Source: Acanthaster planci (taxonomy: Eukaryota; Echinodermata; Asteroidea; Valvatida; Acanthasteridae). Taken from it: 64,000 nt of DNA. The DNA lies in assembly GCF_001949145.1 (NCBI RefSeq), contig NW_019091453.1, forward strand, positions 477,019-541,018, written 5' to 3'. The notes under the pieces are model-generated. The model was not told the origin of the DNA. It worked only from the letters and a program-made list of their open reading frames with translations, and made no database searches. Both the position numbers and the translations under genes were made by a program. Of this stretch, positions 11,904-23,625 are shown piece after piece. Within the stretch, counting starts at the first letter, position 1, and each line of letters starts with the position of its first letter.

Positions 11904-12027
11904 ATCTCCATGTAATGAAATAACGTGTTTGATTTTCAAATTCTGAAGAATACACATCATTTACATCTCCATGTAATGAAATAACGTGTTTGATTTTCAA
12001 ATTCTGAAGAATACACATCATTTACAT
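11904..12027. repeat. Perfect 61-bp tandem duplication (two copies)
   Basis: Bases 11904-11964 are repeated without mismatch at 11965-12025, and the match continues for two more bases. Both copies begin ATCTCCATGTAATGAAATAA and end in CATTTAC. Lack of any divergence implies a recent duplication, or possibly an assembly artefact. No coding frame uses it. Confidence 0.9.
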
Positions 12028-12579
12028 TTTAGTGATGTTCTTATTTAAAATGACTGCGCCACCCTCGCAATTTTAATAAATTCTTTAAAAAACAAAAAAA
12101 TTTCAATCATTTACATCAGTTTTCCTTTACAGAAAAATAATTGTACATCCAAAGAAAATGTCAAACAAAATTATTAGAAAAAGGTTAAGTCCTAAAATAG
12201 TTACTGTAAATCAACACAAGAAATTTAAAACAAATAAACAAAAAAATCCAAATAACTACAGAAGAAATGAAATTAAAAAGGAGAGTCAAACAACAACCCC
12301 TGGGCAGTAAGTGTGACTGATATTTGTAACCACGATGTGTTTCGTGGTCTCCTTATACCCAAAGACATATTGCTCACAGTATCCAAGATTGTGTACGCTG
12401 GCACCATGACTCTAAACATTCAATTCCCATTCTGAGTGGGTTCAGGCCCCAGATCCCTTTGAACAGCAAACTTAAACCCCTGGATGATCAATATTGGTTT
12501 ATTGGCAAATTTAGTCATTGTCCTCTAGAATCCAAATGCTGGTAGATCCTTATGCCCACGCAGGAGTACAACTGCCAAG

Positions 12580-12745
12580 ATGAGTCGGCCAAGGACACTG
12601 TACTTGCCTTTCCCATTGCTGCTGTTCCACTTACGTCTACTCGCCTCCTGTGCCCATGCCCAGACAGACATGACAGTCAAAAACGCACAGCGGATTCTGT
12701 TGCAACGACTGCAACTGCTCCAGAAATTAGAGTCTCTGAAAAATG
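12580..12745 (+). CDS. Candidate first coding exon of a secreted protein
   Basis: An ATG at 12580 with A at -3 opens a 55-codon frame with a textbook signal peptide. Residues 2-5 (SRPR) are a basic n-region, residues about 7-24 are a Leu/Phe-rich core, and SCAHA fits an A-X-A signal peptidase site with cleavage after Ala27. The mature N-terminus (QTDMTVKNAQ onward) is predicted to form an amphipathic Leu/Gln/Lys helix. At 12745/12746 the frame meets a donor-like G|GTAATA, leaving one base of a codon (phase 1), which is common in extracellular-protein genes. If unspliced the frame ends after 61 codons at 12765. No family was recognised. Coding status rests on the signal peptide, start context and donor only. 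Confidence 0.4.
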
Positions 12746-15300
12746 GTAATACTTGCTGTTTGTGATGTTTCCATGTGGTCTTTACCTATACATTTGAGAA
12801 CTCTCAGAAGGATGCTTCAGGCATTGAGCGTCACAGCGTCTGCAAGACGCTACATGACAATGCAAATTTCCATTCTCTTCTTTTCAATTAATTCTCCGCT
12901 ACCGTTCAACAGAAAAACAAATTCCAGAGGTAGTCCCAGCACATTCAAACCAAATATAAACCTTGATATATACTACAGTAAATCAATGACACAGTCAGTG
13001 CTAGAAGAAAAGGTATAATGGCTTCCAAAAGCGGTCAAATGATGCCAAATAAAATCAAGCTTTGCAATGAATCCTTTATAATAAAGTATCATTTAGGTGA
13101 CATTAATTTCATGGAGGTAATGATAGGTTACATGGGAGTAGAAATGCATGCATACATGCAGTACACAAAGACAGCATATCAAAAATAATGCATCTTTTAC
13201 TTTACCAATTCTCTAGTACCGTATCTGCACGTGCAAAATCTACAATCCACAACTTAACAGCCTCTAATATAGGAAATTAGGAATGTGAACGACAAGTGTT
13301 TGCTTGGACATCCAGATTTTTTAAAAAAAACCTCTCTAATGCATAGTTTCTGGTTTGTCTGGTCAGCCCATTCTGATTCAAGAGGCAAACTGCAGTCTAA
13401 ATTTACAATCATAAAAAAGAACCTTAAAAGAACCTCCCCAGTAAAAACAACTCACATGACTACATAACACTCTGAAGATGCAGTCACTGCACACTTTTCC
13501 CTAATAATGACCACGTTTTCACAAAAGGTTCTAGAATCAAACTTCAAATTCGTACAAACAAACAGTGGCAATAATTGTCTAAGACAAATCAACGGCATCA
13601 TTCCTGCAAGTTAGTCTGAGTACCAATGAAGCAATGATCCCACAACTCGTGATGGCATTCTCATACATCCCACCCTCCCAAAGACTATTATCTGTAGCTT
13701 CAACAAGAATAATCAAGCGACAAAATACTGCAGAGTAAAGATTTGTTCCATCACTTTCGGAAATAGCGTCTACACATTGCATATTGCCGGCCTCTAACAT
13801 TATGCAGCCTGATGTAATGACCTAATGTTAAAAGACAAGCATGCACGAGACAGACAGAACTTAAGTGAACTTTGATATTTCGGAAATGACACAAATTGAA
13901 CTTGGATCAGCCACTCAATCTAACCTTGTAAGCCCCCCCCTCCCATTTGTGCTGTGCATGATGTGTCCTGTTCTTACACAGACAGTCCATGTGGACAGAC
14001 GGGTGTAGGACAAGGTGAGAGACATTCAATACTTAAGACATTGATTAACACACTCTACTTAATCTGAGATCAATCTCACAGGCAAAATCAACATCAACTA
14101 TTATTTATTTAGGAAGACTTTTAACGTGATTTTGAAAGATTCCATCAGCCTATATCTGATGCTCTACATATTATTCCCATTTTTTTTTTAAATTTCAGAA
14201 CAAAGAAAAATTGCTTCTGGAAACAGACACCGGTGTTGTATTACCCGAGCAATCTTGTCTAATGCTGAGTGTCTTCCAGTAGGGAACTATTTCGTATTTT
14301 CAACCAACCAAACAACTGATCCTCCAAGTTCATTCTCCAACATCCCGAACCAGCTGTCACATTTCATTTGAAAGATTTTCATCTTTCACTCAGCTACGTG
14401 CATCAAATGAAGGCACCAGCCTGATGAGCTCTCAAAAGCCGCTTAACTTGTAAATAAATGCAAAATACATGTTCAGTATCCCCTGAGCACAGGGTCAATG
14501 TAACAGAGGTTGTTAAGCAACACAACTCCTGAGGACAGAAAAGATTTGATTCACAAAAAGAGCTTTAAAGTGTGTCACTGTGTTTACTGCCTTTGACTGG
14601 TTCTCTGCTTGCAAATTTTCAAAGCTCAGTTTTCTGCTTAGCAAATTCTTGAAATAGAATATTCCCCCTCCCCTTTGTTGGTTAGCAGAATTCATCTCTG
14701 ATTTGTGTACTTCCTTTACAGCAATTTTTAAAACCCGGTCAAACAAACAATAGCTCTATTTGGTCTGTGCTTGGACTTGCTGACAAAACAGTGATGTGTA
14801 GGCCTATGGAAATGGAAAATTCAGTGGAATTCACAAGTGTTGCTTTTGATCTGCAACTCCATTTGCTTTGGTTTACAGGATTTTACAGCAGGGCACGAGA
14901 CTCGTTTGTATGCAAAAGGAAAGCCAGATTCCCAATTACAGTGCAATTCCATGTCCCTTTGTTAAAGAGGGATTTTACCAATTAACTACGGCCCTGTATA
15001 CACCCCACAAATAACAAATGTGCCATTCGCATGTCATTAGAGAACATTAATTAGGGTGTGCAAAGTGAGAGCGACGTCTGGGTGGCAGATTGGCTGTGGC
15101 TTGCTTGGCAATACTGATCCTTCAAGGAATTCGGCCAAGTTCTTGCCTAACTGGAGTATGCAGCAACACTTAGACATATGACCCACATCCGCTTGCAACC
15201 AATCCACTGCCAATAATCTGCACACTCCCGCAGCTTTGTTCCATTTCCCAGTTTTAATCAATAGGAAAAAAAAGCCAGATTTTGTGAAAACGGTAATTGT
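12746..15300. other. Possible first intron or intergenic DNA
   Basis: If the exon ending at 12745 is real, this would be the start of its intron. Composition is A/T-rich with a C run near 13927 and a T run near 14182. Open frames (for example 14513-14746 on the minus strand) show no recognisable domain. Confidence 0.35.
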
Positions 15301-15310
15301 TTTATAAAAA

Positions 15311-15329
15311 CAGCTGGTCCATGACGTCA
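15311..15329. promoter_or_regulatory. E-box next to consensus CRE
   Basis: CAGCTG (15311-15316) is followed six bases later by a full palindromic CRE, TGACGTCA (15322-15329). The full 8-bp CRE occurs again at 34615-34622. Single sites may be chance; the pairing with the homeodomain-rich island about 110 bp further on is suggestive. Confidence 0.3.
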
Positions 15330-15430
15330 CACTGATGTAAATCTTGTTCAGTGATTTTGAGCCCTTTTTGAGCGGCTCACAGCCGGTAGGAGATGTTGAG
15401 ATAAGCAGCCCTCGATGGTCCTGCCGCAGC

Positions 15431-15560
15431 AGTGAGGTCTTGACTTAATTACGCAGTGATAATGGTCCTATTGATGATTCCGCGTGACCTTTTGATTAAC
15501 TGGGGTCAATAATTGAGTTAGGGAGTGGATGAGGGAGTATTGATTAACAAATGATTACTC
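15431..15560. promoter_or_regulatory. Homeodomain-site-rich island
   Basis: Within 130 bp there is TTAATTA (15445-15451), TTGATGATT (about 15471), two copies of TTGATTAAC (15492-15500 and 15540-15548), CAATAATTGA, and GTGACC/GGGGTCA half-sites of nuclear-receptor type. Homopolymers are absent, in contrast to the flanks. TTGATTAAC resembles HNF1 half-sites and PBX/HOX-type sites. A regulatory role is inferred from motif density; conservation was not tested. Confidence 0.35.
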
Positions 15561-15706
15561 GGATAGAGAGCAATGTTGAGATGATTTCAGAGGAATGAGA
15601 AAAAAAGTCCTGCAGCATCCAGAATCCTCACAACCATCCTTGATAAATTCTTCACAAAAGTCAAAATTACTGCAAGGTCAAAATAATCACAATCTATATG
15701 TATATT

Positions 15707-15898
15707 TCAAAGTCTAAATGTAAGATGTTTCAAGTCAGCTTTGATTTTGGGCAGGGCATGATGCCTCATCAAGTTCATTTTCGATGACAATGGCACATGT
15801 GTATGAGACATTTTTAACATCAACACTTCAACAATGTCAGTATGACCGTGTTCAACTGCCTCACTCAAACCAGTGCAATTATGAACCTTTTGCAAGTT
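15707..15898 (-). CDS. Candidate ankyrin-repeat exon, C-terminal
   Basis: On the minus strand a strong acceptor (pyrimidine-rich TCCTTTTCTCAG at 15899-15910) precedes a 63-codon frame beginning N-L-Q-K-V. It contains TGLSEAVEHGHTDIVEVLM, a good match to the ankyrin helix-turn-helix (consensus TPLHxAAxxGHxEIVxxLL): the Ala, Gly-His, Asp/Glu-Ile-Val and terminal Leu positions agree. A basic tail of about 35 residues follows, then TGA at 15707-15709. One repeat alone does not fold, so it would need preceding repeats encoded by upstream minus-strand exons; only a doubtful one was seen, at 16.5 kb. No AATAAA follows within 100 bases. It could be a real last exon or a relic of one. Confidence 0.35.
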   Translation of the reverse strand, partial: NLQKVHNCTGLSEAVEHGHTDIVEVLMLKMSHTHVPLSSKMNLMRHHALPKIKADLKHLTFRL

Positions 15899-16489
15899 CT
15901 GAGAAAAGGATTTTTATACACAAGATTCCATCTAAGATTTTCTGAGAAATGAAGCAGATGGAAACTGGCATTTAGCGAACCACCTGTTCAATAACTATGC
16001 AGCTCTGACATACATGTATGAATGTTAAATGTCAAAAAATGATTTACGTGCTCAGCATTACGGCTACTTTATTTGGTTCTTTTTCCATGGTAACCATTTT
16101 CCCCCCTTTTTTGCACAAGCGATCATCTCTGCTGTAAGAACTGTTGTCAGCCAACTGCAATCTGTAGAGATGAACTATCATAATTTGTAGTCAAAATGAC
16201 TTCTTTTTCTCAGATCCAGTTTCATTGAGCAAACTTCAAGCTAACTGTCTAATAAGATGCAAAATCATCAAGAGATTTCAAATAATCCTAAATCTGTGAT
16301 ACTCTAGTATTTAATAAATCTAAAACTTAATCCCATTCCGGTCAATAACTTGGCAATTTGAACACACCTGTCAATAAAAACCCCAAATATAAGTTCCTGC
16401 ATCAAAACATTCTTCTCTCTTTTTTTTTGCATTTGATAAATGTGTACGGATTTCATATTCCATACATTTTAATTTCTGGATTATCCTGC

Positions 16490-16740
16490 CATTGTTGATC
16501 CGCCCCACCACTCCCATTCCACTGAACCCTGCCGAAGCTCGCCCAAGTAGAGATATTTCATCTCGGAGAGCAATTTCATTGACGCAACCAGACAGCTGGC
16601 CTAATGCACAGTAATGTAATGGCAACTGTTCACCTGCCTCCCACAGAATCAAAGAAAAAATAATTGTGCTCATGAAATAACCGGAATGGAGTGTAACCCT
16701 AATCGTCTCCGACATCCGTCCGCCCGCATCTTCCATTGCA
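16490..16740. promoter_or_regulatory. E-box/ATTA-rich island; alternative: minus-strand ankyrin-like frame
   Basis: Three E-boxes, CAGCTG (16593-16598), CAACTG (16623-16628) and CACCTG (16631-16636), lie in 44 bp, interleaved with TAATGCA and GTAATGTAAT homeodomain cores and followed by CAGAATCAAAG (TCF-like). Such density is typical of neural or mesodermal enhancers. The minus strand also has an open frame of 121 codons (16371-16736, true ATG) containing GEQLPLHYCALGQLSGCV, which loosely fits an ankyrin repeat. Its GGCAG|GTGAAC (exon end 16634) resembles a donor, but the resulting phase does not join to the exon at 15.9 kb. The regulatory reading is preferred, without certainty. Confidence 0.3.
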
Positions 16741-17599
16741 CAAGTGTGGCCGAGCCGTTAGCTTTGGGCTTGCACACTGCTCCTTGCACCACAGCACACC
16801 ATCGCTCCTCTGATTATTTGGCCATACTTCACCAGCCGCGCCTGATGATAATAACCAACGTTTGCCTTCAAATATATTGCCCCAATTTCGCTTGGCCACT
16901 ATGAGCGTATTTGTCACATCGCAGTGCATTAAGTACAATGTGTATCTTCATAACAGCGACACAATCTCGATTCACACCAACAATACACACAGGCATGTGG
17001 GATGTAGATACAATGAAGGGCCACACCGACCCATAGCAATGCCATCGTCAGAGTTTTAAAGATGGCTGCTCTGGTCTAAAGATAAGACATATTAATAGCA
17101 TAAGAAATACATAATTGATAAGGCAACTCCACACAAACACTAATAATAAGAGGGATCCATTACAGTGGCTTCAATGAGTATGGTGTTACCACTTGTCAAT
17201 GATCAGCTGTGCATCAGGCAAGCATGTTGCCAGTTTAACCTCTGTCCTTTCTGTCCAGTGTCTTGTCACTGGTTAAAACTGTAGCACAGCACTAGAAAAT
17301 TGAAATCAAAGGAGCATGCATATGAAATCTATGGGGGTATTATGTTCCTGATGAAAGCTACCAAGCTTGTTTTATTTCGTGCCACTGTCTTTGAACTGAA
17401 TGATATGCAAACACACGTATCAGCTCACGTCTTTTTAATGTCTTGGTACATGTGTTACTCTTTAGTCTTGGTTTTACAGCATTTGCTGGCAGTGACGGTG
17501 CCATGAAGTAAAGTACGTGTAGGTCCACTTTCCTCAAAACGAGATATCTTGGTATTACTCAAAAGGCATTCCCGAGACAAAATAACAGTATGCTTTGAT

Positions 17600-17885
17600 T
17601 ACAGAGCGGATAACGAACTAACTGCTGTGCGGCATTCTGCAACTGAACAATGCCAAACCTTGGCAACCCTTTTCACCCAGTCGAGGTACACCGCATCGCA
17701 GCAGACTGGCCATGCCGGCTAGGCTTGCCCGGCCCCATCAGCATAATATATCCTCGCCTACATTTTTGATGAGTCTGACATTTTCACCACATGATGGGCG
17801 ACCCAGTTTGCCTCAATAATTCATAACGGCAACTGCACACAAATTGCACGGGCTGCTCTCTGGTGGTGGTACAGTCGCGATGGAA
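17600..17885. other. Island of balanced composition, possible conserved non-coding element
   Basis: About 285 bp with few homopolymers, near-even base composition and a CCTCAATAATTCATAA homeodomain-like stretch around 17811. It contrasts with the A/T-rich flanks. No coding frame was recognised on either strand. Confidence 0.25.
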
Positions 17886-20630
17886 GTGAAGGGGGGTGGA
17901 AGAGTGAGTCCAAATGTTTATTATTCCTTTCTAAACAAGACTTTTAATGATGAAAGCTAAATGGAGAACGGAAGGAAGGAAAAAAAGCTCTGGGGCCTTT
18001 TTTTTGGAAGGTAATTAAATTCACGCTAACTCCAACCTTTAGCGAGGATCTTTATGTGGTGTTTCAACGTTTATACTGTGTTTCAGAGGAGTCAAGGGGT
18101 CACATGACCCCTGCCTATGAACATTATTTCGCATATTAAACAGTAAAGCATTCCTACTAAATATCTGCTAGTTTCAGTAAAATATCTGCAGCAAACTTAC
18201 ATCATTGCCAAAATTAAATTGCAACCACTCCAATGAAAAAAGTTTGCCACAGCCACATGTAAAATTATGTGATGAAAATTACAATTGTAAGTTAGTTTAA
18301 AACTATAACTGCTTTCAAATCAAAGATTTAATTGCCTAAGGTTTTGAGAAAATATGTTCCACGTCAGTCTTTATGAACCTTGGCAAAAAGGGCCTCTATA
18401 AACTGTAACCAACAACGCTGGCAGCATCTGTTGATTTAAGTTTATTACCAAGTTCTTGGTAATTTTCCATACAAGAGGTTATTTCAATGCATCTTGAAGT
18501 TTATTAATTGTTGGGAAACATTTACAATTACATTAAATATGGTCAGAAGTACTAAATGAGAAACCGTTATACATAGTTGATTGAGTCACCTGTGTTGGCT
18601 CCTTCTGATCCATTCGGGGCATTTGAAAAAAAAAAAATTGGCTGTACAAAAAATGGCCATTTTTTGGATGTGCTTTCAACTTTAACAGAACATTACCAAA
18701 GACATTTTAAATCAACTGTCACATAAAAGCTAAAATCAGAACAGAGTCTCCGGTCACTGGGCCAACTTTTCAAATTTTTTGGGCTGCCTTCAGTCTGGCT
18801 TTATTGCCGGGGAGGGGGAAGGGGGTGAGGACTACAGGGACGCAAGCCAGTGTAAACAGACAGCTCATTAAACCAGAAATCGTTGACAGCGGTCCAATGC
18901 ATGTTAAACTTTAAATCTTCTCACCCTCTGTTTTGGAATGATTTTTTGTGTACTTTACACATCTGGATACCAATTTGTAAAAACCTCATTTTGAGTTAGC
19001 AATGGATGTTGCGACAGAATGTCAAGATTATGGGTACAAATCATTTCAAGCCCTGCAGTTTTTTGTCTCTTAAATAAACCAGTCATTAGCTTTACTAGGT
19101 CACTAGTTTAGGTAGGCGATGTGTACGACAATGTATCATCATGAACCTTTACTTTCAAAACTTGTTCAGGACATGAAGCCCTTAATAGACTTTTTCAGCA
19201 AAGTCACTGCAGTCAACTGCCCATAGCTCGCACTACATTGACAAAAGTGGCCCCATCTCCCAAACTGTACCCTTCAACTTTCAGGGATTCATATATCATT
19301 CTGCAAGATTCAGATGTATTGTTGAAACTGCGGTGCAAACAAATTCAAAGGGAGCTGATCGGTTTCAACACCCCTCCCCCCACAGCCAACAGCCCAATCT
19401 GTCCTCTAATTACACAGCACAAGTAGCCAGTTTAAATGATAAATTGATTCCACTATTTCTTTTTTCAATTCTTAGCAAGTGCGCAAACAATGAAAATCAT
19501 TTCCACTGTCACTGAAATACAAATCCTGGTATCAATTAATCTGATGCAGAGGCCTTGAGCTAACTCCAGGTTGAAGCGATCACGATTTTTTTTCATAATG
19601 TCAAGGCTAACTATCTTTGCTGATAAATTCATTATAGATGGTCTGCATATAAGTCAGCAAAACACTTGGTGAGGCCCAAGGTTGCCAGAACCTAGACATG
19701 TACGTACTGTACATGCCTATACAGTTCTATGCAACATCTTCAGTGGTGGTACAAAATGCAGCCGCTTCACATGAAACTGGGCTCTTTCAATCTAGGAGAC
19801 ACAGAAGCTAAGTTATCAAAATGGACAATAAAAAACGTGTTCAGTAAAATGGGTATCCATGCATCCAACTTGACCTTCATGCCAAAAAAATTTAACAAAT
19901 AAATACAAAGTAACAAAAACAAAACTCAGGATACATCTTAAAGGGAATTTGGCCAAAAACTGTGCAGTGGGTCACTGTTAAATAAACATCAGCCTAAAAA
20001 CTTAAGGTCAAATCCCATATAGTATAGTACATCTGCCAAAAATATTACAAGGTATTAAATATAAAGCAATTCATTAAGTCCCAGGAATAAAAGAATCTTC
20101 ATGTGATTTAACTGAACTCTACAAATGTTAACTCTATTAATGAACAGCAATGCTAACTGTACTACTGAAACTGAATAGTGATATGCCACATTTCGAGAGC
20201 TGGACAAATGTATGTAGCTTGTACCAACTGAAGGCATGCGCGAGCATAGCACATACATGCTTTGTATGCGGATATAAAATATGCCAATATTCCAGCATGC
20301 ACATATAAAGTTTCTACAGTAAGTTTCTCACATGCTGTTAACACTGAATTATGTAAACTTGAAGTGGAAAAATAAAATAAACTGGAGAGGACAGACCACA
20401 AATATGAGATATCTTAGGGAAAAACAAATAAGCTGCATGGCGGACTACAAAAATACCAGGTTGTTCTGACATTGTTATGGGCAAACAGTCCACGAGGCCG
20501 TTATTTCAATTGAAATACCCTGACAGATTTCTAATGCTTTCTTAATCACACTTGATCTGTTGGGAGTGGAGCTGATAATGTCTCCCCTTCTGGATTTCAA
20601 TATCTGACCGCAAACGGTAGCATGATTGGT
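17886..20630. other. Non-coding stretch, nothing recognised
   Basis: Mostly A/T-rich, with an A run near 18630 and a G-rich patch near 18810. Open frames are short and without domains. A TACATGTACGTA-type palindromic patch lies near 19697. Confidence 0.45.
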
Positions 20631-20960
20631 GCAGGTCCGGTGTCACGACACACGCGTGACTGCTCGGTCGCCGGAGAGAAAGAGACAGACACAAAAAGTT
20701 GGGGGGGAGGGGAGAAGGAGGAAAGAGGAGAGAGAGAATCGAAATACATGCATGTGTTGACTTATTATTGAGAGTATCCCTGGGGAACCGAGGGGGGGGG
20801 AACCTAATAAAATTGGATTTGCCAAATGCCAGCTCCTCACTAGACCTGTTTACTAATCTCATTAATGGCGCGCTAGCAGTTCACGTGAACAGGACCAAAG
20901 ATCAGGCTTACCCTCTGCAGGCACGATACCACCCCCTCCTTTGTCTGTCGTGACACCTTA
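20631..20960. promoter_or_regulatory. GC-richer island with palindromic CACGTG site
   Basis: GTTCACGTGAAC (20879-20890) is a perfect 12-bp palindrome centred on the E-box CACGTG (USF/MYC/MITF class); the outer GTTCA/TGAAC halves also mimic an inverted nuclear-receptor half-site. GGTGTCACGACA (20639-20650) recurs inverted at 20946-20957, flanking the island, though a 12-bp match at this distance is within chance. G and C runs lie near 20700, 20790 and 20966. Confidence 0.3.
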
Positions 20961-22751
20961 ACTCCTCCCCCCCATGCCCGCATTAAATCCTATTATAGAA
21001 ACCCACTGCCATTGGCTAATCACTGAAAAAAAACTCTGGAGTAAGGATCCCCCATCATCCACTGTTTGCTGTACTTTATTAAGGTGGGACTCCTTAAGTC
21101 CAATTAAATGACAAAAATATGCAGTTTGGGACTTATTTCAATTAATCTTTACACTTATCAATATGGGCAGGACACTCCTCATAGCACACATTTCTGGGTT
21201 ATAGAAACTCTTCTTGGACAGCCAACAAACAAAACCAAATTACATTACTAGAAGTCAAGGAACACTTTTCATGTAACAAGCAAGCAGCCATGCCAAACAA
21301 GAGTGCCTGCTTCATAACGATACATCACCTTCTCCCCCTAAGCACTATGAATAGAAGAGGGTCCTCAGAAATGTCACGTTCCGAGGTGGAAGGGTGGGGG
21401 GGGAACAGTCTGTAGAATGCCCCCCAGTACTCTCACCCACGTGATTTGAGCTCAGAGTACACAACGACGACAACTCTGCAACTAGGGTCCTGAAGTAGCA
21501 TTTTTAGTGTGACATCACGGACCGTAGAGAGGGTGTGGAGGGGGCCCCTCTGGCATCCTCCACGTCATCTAGCAAGTCTGCACTGGAACACATATTAGAC
21601 TCCCGTAACTCCTTCCGAATTTTGAAGGCGGCATCTCAATCTCTCGTCATTGCGGGTAAACAAAATAACTGAAGGGGCGTAAAAAGCATGCTCACTCTTT
21701 TTTTTCCCCTTGTTTTCTCCCCATTTGATCAGCTCTAGGAGGTAACAAGTTTTGGTCAAAAGGGATTACTTTTCTTATAAACCCTCTTCCGATGAGTTGG
21801 CCAAAAAGATGATGTTAGATGAATGCTAACTTAGACATTTTGTGCATTAAGGATGAAATTACCCGATCCAATTCATCAACACAAAGACCTCCTGCTTTCT
21901 AATGGTTATAGACACAACCTTCAAAACAGAGTGATACAAGCGTTAGATAGCATTTTTATGCCTGAATTAACAAGAACTCCAACACCTTCTCTACATATAA
22001 AAACCAAAGGCAACAGGACATGCATGAAACTGTCGACTCCCTACTTGAGCCAAGTGTGTGTGGTGAAAATTATCCACAGAGATTCACACTTCTCGCGTTG
22101 CCCTGGGCACATCTTAAGGAACCTACACTCCCTTCTATTTAAAGTTCATGGGCAGCACAGAAGGCAGAGAGAAACGGAAGATGAAGAATTCCCAGAATCC
22201 ACAAAGCAAATACCATTTCTATTTTCCACTTCAGGGAGTAAATTCTCAATTGGCTAAGGTTGACCGGTGTGGATAGTTCTACCTGAACATTTTCAAAATA
22301 AGTTCAATGTGGCCAACAGTGCCCAAACATTCCATCTTTGAACTCTCAATTAACCTATCTTCTCCAATTAAGAAAAACCAAACCAAACAAAACAAACATA
22401 CTACAAGAAATCCCTGTCTGTGATAATAGTTGATGAGTGTGACATCCTACACTTGATAAATCACTGAGCAAGTCTGTTAATTAAAAAGGTTTTTATTTGT
22501 TTGTTTTTCTTTTGTTTCATCTCGTTGTTTCTCTTATTTCCAAATGCTAGTCACAGGGTATGTGATATTAACCTCGGGCTGTCAATTTCAGAGAAAGATC
22601 TGACATATGGTCCATTTAAGTTTTGATTGACAGCAAAAGCAGAATTGTCAAGTGTAGTTAGCAGGACTAAAATACACTCCATGGCTCTGAAGAAGTGGTA
22701 GAATCAATGGAATCAACAGACTGGTACCTGCACATCAGAGTATATACACAA
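20961..22751. other. Non-coding stretch with mixed composition
   Basis: Includes G-rich and C-rich patches near 21395-21425 and a GC-richer patch at about 21450-21640. A 134-codon open frame (21853-22257, +) has no domain, no repeat pattern and no splice context that argues for coding. Confidence 0.4.
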
Positions 22752-22779
22752 AGCAGTGAATATGTACATATTCACTGCT
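22752..22779. repeat. Perfect 28-bp palindrome
   Basis: AGCAGTGAATATGT is followed immediately by its exact reverse complement ACATATTCACTGCT, centred on GTAC with no spacer. A perfect 14-bp-arm palindrome is not expected by chance in 64 kb (about 2 in 10,000). No target duplication or larger inverted repeat surrounds it. It could form a cruciform, be a dimer-binding site, or be a relic of an inverted duplication. Confidence 0.9.
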
Positions 22780-23279
22780 GGTAGAAATTTGAGAAGGCAG
22801 CTCAAAATAAAGAAGTAAAAGGCAAGCACAGAGCACACACACACACAAAAAATATCACAGAACGGCATAGTGCAGAGCAAACTTATGCCATGAATGAAAA
22901 CATAGTAATGAGCTATGAATGAAGACTGGGGAACAAACCTAGAGCAAAGCTAAGACAAAAAGAGTGTTTTATTAAGAAAGAACAGATAGGGCCTATCTGA
23001 GATGTGGCAGCTTTTGATATATTTGAGAAATCCCACCAAAGATACAGGAAGACGTGCATACTGGCACAAATGCACAGCAGCTCATTTTTGAGAATTTGCT
23101 GTATACTCTGTGACACAAAAATTAAAAAGAAAAAATCAAAAACTAAAAACAACTCCCCTCCCTCCAAAACAAACAAAACAAAACAAAATAAATGTGCGTG
23201 CTCTCTTTTCCCGGGACAAGCACCTTCATATTTGCACACCAGAAACTTAATCAAAAGCTGAGATCGGGACAAGCGTCAA

Positions 23280-23625
23280 CTAAACATCTGCCAAGCTAAT
23301 TCCCGATTGGTCCAGTATAAACACCGTAAATGTGTTGTCGGCTGGAACTAATGAAATGCGTTATTCATAACCGGGCGGACATTTTCCGTGTGTGCTTGGG
23401 TGATTTGGACTTATTAAAAAGGAGCCCCACAGCTGGCTCTGATGAGGCTACACAGGATATTTTCCCCATCTTATCGTACAGTTTAAATTGCACAATAGTC
23501 GCATTCAATTTGTCAAGCTGCGTCCCAGCGCAGGCACGACATCATCATGTTGCTGAGCCCGCTACCCAATTTCCAGCAAAATATCCGATGTCATTGAGTA
23601 TTAATCTGATTGTCTGCCATTCTGA
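23280..23625. other. Homeodomain-motif-rich island, possible conserved element
   Basis: About 345 bp with TAATGAAATGCG, CTTATTAAAAAGG, GAGTATTAATCTGATTG and several CATCAT/GATGTCA motifs, and few homopolymers. A 99-codon frame (23330-23629, +) is open but shows no domain. A regulatory nature is inferred from composition and motif density only. Confidence 0.25.

Noticed and set aside
20639-20957. 12-bp inverted repeat GGTGTCACGACA/TGTCGTGACACC as transposon ends
   Set aside because: A 12-bp inverted match within a few hundred bases is expected about once in a window this size, and no target duplication flanks it.
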